Both the position numbers and the translations under genes were made by a program. The notes beneath the pieces were generated by a model. It was not told the origin of the DNA and ran no database searches. It worked only from the letters and a program-made list of their open reading frames with translations. From Amycolatopsis eburnea (lineage in GTDB: Bacteria; Actinomycetota; Actinomycetes; Mycobacteriales; Pseudonocardiaceae), in contig NZ_RSEC01000059.1 of the NCBI RefSeq assembly GCF_003937945.1, positions 718,684-782,683 of the forward strand: DNA of 64,000 nucleotides. Direction: 5' to 3'. This document shows, piece after piece, positions 58,023-64,000 of the stretch. The number at the start of each line of letters is the position of its first letter. Position 1 is the stretch's first letter.

Positions 58023-61000
58023 ATCAGCAACCCGCTGGTCGCGGAGACCAAGGACTCGACCAAGGCGTATTCGGGCATTTCGCTGCTGGAGTCGGCGAAC
58101 GACCTGAAGTCCGCGATCGAATCGGGCGACTGGGCCTCGGTCGCGCTGGGCGCCGTCGGCACCGCGCTCGACGCCCTCTCCATGGCGATGGATCCCTTCG
58201 GGGCGATCCTCGCCGCCGGGGTCGGGTGGCTGATGGAACACGTCGGCCCGCTCAAGGAAGCGCTCAACGGCCTGACCGGCAACGCCGACGAGATCGCCGC
58301 CCAGGCCGAAACGTGGAAGAACGTCGCGACCGAGCTGGGCAGCATCGGCGAGGACCTGACCGGGATGGTCAAGGCCGACACCGCTTCCTGGACCGGCAAC
58401 GCCGCCGACAGCTACCGCCAGCGGGCGCAGGACACCGTCACCCTGCTCGAGACCGCGCAGAAGGGCTGCGAAGGCGCTTCCAGTGGCGTCAAGACCGCCG
58501 GTGAAGTCGTCGCGGCGGTGCGGGCGCTGGTGCGGGACATCATCGCGGAGCTGGTCGGGCACCTGATCAGCTGGGCGCTGCAGGTCGTGTTCACCCTCGG
58601 CATCGGCCTCACCTGGGTGGTGCCGCAGGTCATCGGCGCCGTCGCCAAGACCGCCTCCAAGATCGCCGACCTGGTCAAGCGGCTGGTCACCGCGCTCAAG
58701 GCGCTGGTGCCGCTGCTGAAGCGGGCCGGGGACCTGTTCGCCGACGCCGCGAAGGCGCTCAAGAACATCAAGCCGGGCAAGGCCGGGCCGCCGCCGAAGC
58801 ACGCGGACATCAACGGCAACCCCAAGGGCCTCGACGGGCCGGGCGGCAAGGGCGGCGACGGTACGCACACCTCCGGCGCCAAGGACGGCCCCGACACCCC
58901 GCCCAAGACCGACCCGCCGCCGGCGTCGAAGGGGCCCGACGACACCCCCAAGGGCGGGCCGGACGCGCCGCCGCCCGCGACGCGCGGCGGTCCTGACGGG
59001 AACTCGACCACGCCGTCGGGCGCGCCGAAGGGCAAGCCCAAGGACGGTCAGGACCCGGCGAAGACCAAGGAACCGGACGAAAAGGTCTGCGAGTTCGACC
59101 CGATCGACGTCGCGACCGGCGACGTGCTCTTCACCGAGGTCGACCTGGTGGTGCCCGGTGCGCTCGGCGAGCTGATCACCCGCAACCACGTGTCGTCCTA
59201 CCGGGACGGCCGCTGGTTCGGCCCGTCCTGGACGGCGCTGCCCGACGAACGGCTGACCCTCGACGCCGGCCTGGTGCGCTACCACTCGGCCGACGCGATG
59301 GTGCTGACCTTCCCGCTGCCCGCGCCCGGCGCCACCACGGCTTCCCAGCACGGGCCGCTGCGCCTGCTGCACGCCGACGGCGACGACTACGTGGTCACCG
59401 ACCCCGGCCGCGGGCAGGCCCGCCGGTTCGCGCCCGCCGGTGACGGTGAGCTGCTGCTGCGCGAAGTCCGGGCCGAGGACGGCGAGTTCGTCGAACTCGA
59501 CCGCGACCCCGCCGGCGCGCCCCTGCTGCTCACCCACTCCGCGGGCGCGCGGATCGCGTTCGAGACCGCGGGCGGCCGGATCCGGGCCGTGCGGGCCGTC
59601 TCGCCCGGCGGGGACGTCCCGGTCGCGCGCTACGACTACGACGCGCACGGCCACCTCGCGCAGCGCACCAACTCCACGCCCCGGCCCGCGCGCTACGACC
59701 ACGACGCCGAGGGCAGGCTCACCGGCTGGACCGACCACAACGGTGCCTGGTACCGGTACGTCTACGACGACGCCGGCCGCTGCGTCCGGACCGTCGGCGA
59801 CCAGGGCTACCTGGACGGGTCCCTCGCCTACGCCGAAGGCCGCACCACGACCACCGACTCGCTCGGGCACCGGAAGGTCTTCGAGTTCGACGCGGCGGGC
59901 AACGTGGTGGCCGAGACCGACAAGCTCGGCGGCGTCACGCGCAGCGAATGGGGCCCGCACAACCGGCTGCTGGCCCGCACCGACCCGCTCGGGCGGCGCA
60001 CGGAGTTCGAGCACGACGACGCCGGGATCCTGCGCGCGGTGCGGCGCCCGGACGGCACCCGCGTGCTGCTGACCGAACGCACGGAAACGTCCCTCGAGAT
60101 CGAGGTCACAGCCGGCGGGGGAGTGTTCCGCCGCCGCTACCCGGCCACCGCGCTGCCCGATCCCTACACCGATCCGCTCGGCGTGGCCGAAGACCAGGAC
60201 GCCGAGCGGCCGCCGGCCGCCGAGCAGCCGTGGGCGCCCGGCGACGCCGACCTCTTCGGCCGGCCGCGCACGGTGCGCGACGGCGGGGGCCGCGCCGCGC
60301 TGACCTGGACGGTCGAGGGCAACCTGCGCGCCGTCGTGGCCGCCGACGGCTCCCGGCAGCTGTGGACCTACGACGGCGAAGGCGGGGAGACGTCGCACAC
60401 CGACGCGCTGGGCCGCGTCACCGTCACCGAGCGCGGGCCGTTCGACCTGGTCCTCGCCACGACCGACGCGACGGGCGCGCGCACCACCCGCCGGTACGAC
60501 ACCGAACTGCGGCTGCTCGCCGTGCTCGACCCGGCCGGGCGGACCTGGGAGTACACCTACGACGCCGAAGGCAGGCTGCTCACGCAGTCCGACTTCGACG
60601 GCCGGGTCACCCGCTGCGCCTACGACGCCGCCGGGCAGCTGGTCCGGCTGGAGAACGCCGCCGGCGAGGTCGTCGAGTACCGCTACGACCCGCTCGGCAA
60701 CCTCGTCGAGCGCACCTCCGCCGCGGGCACCGAGACCTACCGCTACGACCCGGTCGGCCGGCTCGTGCACGCCGCCGGCCCGGGCACGGCCGTCGAGCTG
60801 GCCCACGACGACGGGGGCCGGGTCGTCCGGCAGACCACCGGCGGCCGCACCACGACCTTCGGCTACGACGGCGAAACCGCGACCCGGCGGCGCACACCGT
60901 CCGGAGTGGACGTCCACTGGCGACGGATCGAAGGCGCCGACCTGCTGGACGTCGCCGGCGCGAGCCTCGCGCTGCAGCGCGACGACGCGGGCCGCACGGT

Positions 61001-62834
61001 GGCCGTCACCTTCGGGGCGAACCCGTTGGTGCAGCAGGAGTTCGACGCGGCGGGGCGGCTCGCCGCGCAGCGGACACCGGCCGGGACGCGGCGCTACCAC
61101 CGGCGTCCGGACGGCAGTGTCCTGGCGCGTGAAGACCCCGAAGGCGTGGTGCGGCATGAGTTCGACGCGTCCGGCCGGATCACCGCGGTGCTCCGGCCCG
61201 GCGTGGCCGAGCACTACGCCTACGACGTCCTCGGCCACCTCGTGTCCTCGTCCCCGGGGACCGGACCCGAAGCCGGGCCGCGCCGCTACACCGGGGGCGT
61301 GCTGGAAGCGGCGGGCGCGGTGCGCTACGCCCACGACGCCCAGGGCCGGCTGGTGCGGCGCACCGTCGGCGACCTGACCTGGACGTTCGCCTGGGACGCG
61401 CAGGACCACTTGACGGCGGTGCGCACCCCCGACGGCGCCGAGTGGCGCTACCACTACGACGCGCTGGACCGCCGGATCGCGAAGCAGCGCCTCGACGCGG
61501 CGGGCGCGGTCGCCGAGCAGGTCGAATTCACCTGGGACGGCAACGCTTTGGTGGAAGCGCGGCACACGCTGGGCGGCGCGCCGGTCGAGACGTGGACGTG
61601 GGTGCACCACCCCGACGACGGCCGCCCGGTGGCGCAGGCGGTCACCACCCCGGACGGCCGCACGCGGCTGGCCGCGCTGGTCACCGACGACATCGGCACG
61701 CCCGTGGAGCTGGTGGGCGTGGACGGCGTGGTCCGGGCCGTGCGCACGAGCCTGTGGGGCCTGTCCGGCGCGGGCGCGGCCGAGACGCCGCTGCGGTTCC
61801 CGGGGCAGTACCTCGACCGCGAAACCGGGTTGCACTACAACGTCTTCCGCTACTACGACCCGGCGAACGCCCGCTACATCTCGCCCGACCCGCTCGGCCT
61901 CGCGCCGGCGCCGAACCCGCTGACCTACGTCGGCGACCCGCTGATGGCGGCCGACCCGCTCGGCCTCACCTCCGGCGGCTTCGGCTCGGACCCGGCCGAC
62001 CAGCGGCGCTTCTCCGGCCGCACGAACGCGGGCAAGTGCTCGAAAGCGGCCACGCAGGCGGCGGCGCCGTACCCGAAGACCAAGCCCAAGAAGGGCAGCG
62101 GGTCCGGCGGGACGTCGTCGAACCAGCCGAGCGGTCCCTCGAAGCCGTGGGGCAGCAAGGACCCGGTCTCCGGCCGCACTACCTCGCAGGGCGGCGGCAC
62201 GTCGTCCGGGAAGCAGACCCTCGACGGTTCGCCGCGCCCCGGCGGGTCGAAGCCGCAGCCGGGCGAGCTCACCGACGTCAAGGACCTGGAGAACACCAAG
62301 CACTCCAGCTACAGCCCGGAGCTGCAGAACGAGCTGAACAAGGTCAACGGCTACAACCCCGACGGCAAGAACCGCTGGATCCGCGGGCACCTGCAGAACG
62401 ACAACCTCGGCGGGCCGGGCCTGTCGGACAACATGACGCCGTTGACCTCGACGGCGAACAAGAACATGTCCGGTTCGTTCGAGGGCCCGTTGAAGAACGC
62501 CAACGTGCGCCTCGACCAACTGAAGTCCAAGCTCCCGTCGGACGCGGACCTCAACCGCGCCGGCTTCAGCCCCAGCGAGTACAACAAGGTCCGCGACGAC
62601 ATCAAGAACCTGCACGTGGAGTACTCGGTCAACGCGAGCCCGAACGTCAAGTTCCCGAACTCGCCCAACCCGTTCGAGCGGTCCATCCGCGACCACCTGG
62701 AGCTGAACGCGGAGTACAAGGGGCTCACGCCGGAGGTGCAGAAGTACATCGCCTTCGCCAAGGAGAAGAACTTCCTGCCGCAGTTCCCGCCGAAGGGCAC
62801 CAAGATGGACACCCTCACGGGGGCGTTCACCTGA
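58023..62834 (+). CDS. Rhs/YD-repeat polymorphic toxin with nuclease-like C terminus
   Basis: The protein is 1603 residues if it starts at ATC 58023. GGGGAGG lies nine bases upstream of that ATC, and a TAG at 58014 closes the frame above. The first ATG is at 58182, residue 54, with no ribosome-binding site and mid-domain. The N-terminal helical part (about 1-190, WXG100-like) has a hydrophobic stretch near 170-215, then a Pro/Gly/Lys linker (260-350). A DUF6531-type domain begins near 358 (FDPIDVATGDVLFTEVDL). YD repeats fill about 450-1250 (RYDYDAHGHLAQRT, YTYDAEGRLLTQS). The Rhs core follows (YRYYDPANARYISPDPLGL-like, about 1276-1294). The C-terminal toxin contains RWIRGHLQNDNLGGPG with His1456, then MTPLTSTANKNM, a signature of HxH-less ββα-type nuclease candidates. 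No immunity gene follows. Confidence 0.88.
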   Translation: MSNPLVAETKDSTKAYSGISLLESANDLKSAIESGDWASVALGAVGTALDALSMAMDPFGAILAAGVGWLMEHVGPLKEALNGLTGNADEIAAQAETWKNVATELGSIGEDLTGMVKADTASWTGNAADSYRQRAQDTVTLLETAQKGCEGASSGVKTAGEVVAAVRALVRDIIAELVGHLISWALQVVFTLGIGLTWVVPQVIGAVAKTASKIADLVKRLVTALKALVPLLKRAGDLFADAAKALKNIKPGKAGPPPKHADINGNPKGLDGPGGKGGDGTHTSGAKDGPDTPPKTDPPPASKGPDDTPKGGPDAPPPATRGGPDGNSTTPSGAPKGKPKDGQDPAKTKEPDEKVCEFDPIDVATGDVLFTEVDLVVPGALGELITRNHVSSYRDGRWFGPSWTALPDERLTLDAGLVRYHSADAMVLTFPLPAPGATTASQHGPLRLLHADGDDYVVTDPGRGQARRFAPAGDGELLLREVRAEDGEFVELDRDPAGAPLLLTHSAGARIAFETAGGRIRAVRAVSPGGDVPVARYDYDAHGHLAQRTNSTPRPARYDHDAEGRLTGWTDHNGAWYRYVYDDAGRCVRTVGDQGYLDGSLAYAEGRTTTTDSLGHRKVFEFDAAGNVVAETDKLGGVTRSEWGPHNRLLARTDPLGRRTEFEHDDAGILRAVRRPDGTRVLLTERTETSLEIEVTAGGGVFRRRYPATALPDPYTDPLGVAEDQDAERPPAAEQPWAPGDADLFGRPRTVRDGGGRAALTWTVEGNLRAVVAADGSRQLWTYDGEGGETSHTDALGRVTVTERGPFDLVLATTDATGARTTRRYDTELRLLAVLDPAGRTWEYTYDAEGRLLTQSDFDGRVTRCAYDAAGQLVRLENAAGEVVEYRYDPLGNLVERTSAAGTETYRYDPVGRLVHAAGPGTAVELAHDDGGRVVRQTTGGRTTTFGYDGETATRRRTPSGVDVHWRRIEGADLLDVAGASLALQRDDAGRTVAVTFGANPLVQQEFDAAGRLAAQRTPAGTRRYHRRPDGSVLAREDPEGVVRHEFDASGRITAVLRPGVAEHYAYDVLGHLVSSSPGTGPEAGPRRYTGGVLEAAGAVRYAHDAQGRLVRRTVGDLTWTFAWDAQDHLTAVRTPDGAEWRYHYDALDRRIAKQRLDAAGAVAEQVEFTWDGNALVEARHTLGGAPVETWTWVHHPDDGRPVAQAVTTPDGRTRLAALVTDDIGTPVELVGVDGVVRAVRTSLWGLSGAGAAETPLRFPGQYLDRETGLHYNVFRYYDPANARYISPDPLGLAPAPNPLTYVGDPLMAADPLGLTSGGFGSDPADQRRFSGRTNAGKCSKAATQAAAPYPKTKPKKGSGSGGTSSNQPSGPSKPWGSKDPVSGRTTSQGGGTSSGKQTLDGSPRPGGSKPQPGELTDVKDLENTKHSSYSPELQNELNKVNGYNPDGKNRWIRGHLQNDNLGGPGLSDNMTPLTSTANKNMSGSFEGPLKNANVRLDQLKSKLPSDADLNRAGFSPSEYNKVRDDIKNLHVEYSVNASPNVKFPNSPNPFERSIRDHLELNAEYKGLTPEVQKYIAFAKEKNFLPQFPPKGTKMDTLTGAFT

Positions 62835-62837
62835 CGG

Positions 62838-64000
62838 TCATCGCCGCGTCGTGAGGGTGAGGTCGAACTCCGGCGCGGCGTAACCGGCGTACCGGTCCGC
62901 CGGGCGTTGGGCGGCGGGCATCGCGCGCAGCTGCTCCTCGGTGTACCCGGTGAGGTCGGCCTTCTCGACCTGGGCCTTGACGTAGAAGTACCGCAGCTTG
63001 CCCTGGTCGAGCTGCGCCTGCATCGCGTGGGCGTGGGTGGCCTCGGGTTCGCCGCGCTCGATCATCTTGGCGAGGATGTTGCGGACGTACTCGGGGTGCC
63101 CCTGCTGGTAACCGCCGTTGGCGTTGTAGCCGGCGGACGGGCCCTTCGCCTCGACGATGACGTAGTTGCCGTCGGCGTCCTGGTAGACCCGGTCGAAGTG
63201 GTGGGCGCCGCGGTCGGGCACATCGACCGGCTGCAGCGGCCGGTTGGCGTACTCGGGCCGCCCGAGCCCGTCGGCCACGGCGTGGTCGGCGGCCAGCTCG
63301 CCCAGCTTGTTGTTCCAGTGGTTGCTCTGCACGTCGTTGAACCCGGCCTGGTCGAACTCGTCGAGCGGGGTGTCGAACCGGTTGTGCGACAACGGGGTCC
63401 CGCGCAGTTCGTTGTTGGCCTCGTCCAAATAGGACCAGATGTGCGGCCGCCCGGCGGCGAGGACGTCGGCGTCTTCGAGGAGTTGCTCCGGCGCGGTGTC
63501 GCGGCCCCCGGTCCGCCGGCTGCCGGCGATGAAGTCGGACCGGACGTTGGTGCTTTCGTTCGCCGGGTGGTGGATCTCGTAGTCACCCTGCTTGTTCCGG
63601 CGCAGCACGGGAACCTCGACCCCGTCGTGCTCGACGTCGGCCCGCCGGCGGCTGATGACCTGGTCGTCGCCCTCGATCTGCCGCCAGTACTTGGCGAGCA
63701 GTTTCTTGGCTTCTTCGTCGTGCTTGTTGAGCTTGGCGAGCAGTTCTTCGTGGACCTTCTTCTTGTGCGCGTCGTCATCACCGCGGGCACGCGCGCCATC
63801 GGCGTCGACGTCCTTGTCGTGGCTCCCGGGCGGAAACCCGTCGTCGCCGGCGCGGTGGGTGGAGCCGTCGGGGTGGTGGGTGTTCCATTCGCCGTCGGGT
63901 GGGATGCGGGGTCGCATGCGGCCGTCGGGTCCGATTTCGTAGTCGGAGGAGAAGACGCGGCCGTGGGAGTCGGTCCAGGCGGGTCGGGTGGGGGCGAGGA
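62838..64000 (-). CDS. Partial polymorphic toxin with restriction-endonuclease-like C terminus
   Basis: The leftward frame is open to the right edge, so the N terminus is missing. Visible is a linker (WTDSHGRVFSSDYEIGPDGR, then GEWNTHHPDGSTHRAGD) typical of the region ahead of toxin domains, then a charged helix (HEELLAKLNKHDEEAKKLL). The C-terminal part has FDRVYQDADGNYVIVEAKGPS, whose E-x-K fits a PD-(D/E)xK nuclease, followed by YQQGHPEYVRNILAKMIERG, a pattern of the Tox-REase group. The likely upstream delivery module is outside the window. Its stop lies three bases from the stop of the convergent Rhs gene, leaving no room for an immunity gene between them. Confidence 0.78.
   Translation of the reverse strand, partial: LAPTRPAWTDSHGRVFSSDYEIGPDGRMRPRIPPDGEWNTHHPDGSTHRAGDDGFPPGSHDKDVDADGARARGDDDAHKKKVHEELLAKLNKHDEEAKKLLAKYWRQIEGDDQVISRRRADVEHDGVEVPVLRRNKQGDYEIHHPANESTNVRSDFIAGSRRTGGRDTAPEQLLEDADVLAAGRPHIWSYLDEANNELRGTPLSHNRFDTPLDEFDQAGFNDVQSNHWNNKLGELAADHAVADGLGRPEYANRPLQPVDVPDRGAHHFDRVYQDADGNYVIVEAKGPSAGYNANGGYQQGHPEYVRNILAKMIERGEPEATHAHAMQAQLDQGKLRYFYVKAQVEKADLTGYTEEQLRAMPAAQRPADRYAGYAAPEFDLTLTTRR

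Noticed and set aside
28104..64000. tRNA, rRNA, integrase or attachment sites marking a genomic island
   Set aside because: No tRNA-like cloverleaf, rRNA segment, integrase or transposase was recognised anywhere in the window.

Overview
The window is GC-rich DNA (roughly 73% by eye) with actinobacterial gene content: giant NRPS genes with an MbtH protein, an alcohol dehydrogenase of the mycofactocin-linked NDMA-dependent family, a degenerate AcoR/Fis-type activator and Rhs-type polymorphic toxins. Codon use, gene style and short palindromic repeats suggest a Pseudonocardiales member, most likely Amycolatopsis or a close relative. That assignment is inference.

Region 1 (1-28156) is the 3' part of a nonribosomal peptide operon. 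NRPS A, cut by the left edge, has domains (C)-A-T-E / C-A-T-E / C-A-T. NRPS B has C-A-T / C-A-T-E / C-A-T / C-A-T-E. They are followed by an MFS exporter and an MbtH protein whose starts overlap the preceding stops, then by a strong terminator. Seven adenylation domains are visible. One carries the canonical Thr code (DFWNIGMVHK); three in NRPS A look Val/Ile-like; two in NRPS B share one acidic-pocket code (DTEDMGYVD-) suggesting a basic residue; the last is hydrophobic. No thioesterase is present, and the line ends in an epimerase domain. Between the NRPS genes a palindromic repeat is flanked by a 51-bp direct duplication of the NRPS A 3' end.

Region 2 (28157-35938) is mixed housekeeping and accessory genes: a TIR-domain protein, TspO, a secreted SPOR/phosphodiester-glycosidase protein, two small unknowns, an aldehyde dehydrogenase, and a translationally coupled pair (an unknown protein and a DnaQ-type exonuclease with a C-terminal BRCT).

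Region 3 (36018-44890) looks like an aromatic or heterocycle catabolic locus. A leftward operon (FAH-family protein, flavin reductase, flavin-dependent monooxygenase, extradiol dioxygenase) diverges from a rightward operon (GntR/FCD regulator, two amidohydrolases). A perfect 16-bp palindrome lies between them. A GAF-LuxR regulator and an acyl-CoA synthetase follow.

Region 4 (44891-54632) is a probable second catabolic regulon around a Fis-type regulator lacking a recognisable GAFTGA loop. Three promoter regions carry the same inverted repeat, TGTCCAG-N3-CTGGACA: ahead of a Tat-exported molybdenum hydroxylase pair, an acyl-CoA synthetase, and an aldehyde dehydrogenase/NDMA-dependent alcohol dehydrogenase pair.

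Region 5 (54650-64000) is surface and secreted: two paralogous secreted PKD-type proteins, an Rhs/YD-repeat toxin that appears to start at ATC and ends in a putative nuclease domain, and a tail-to-tail partial toxin with a restriction-endonuclease-like C terminus. No immunity gene is evident. Across the first 40 kb the 11-bp palindrome TCCACWGTGGA occurs nine times exactly, far above chance.
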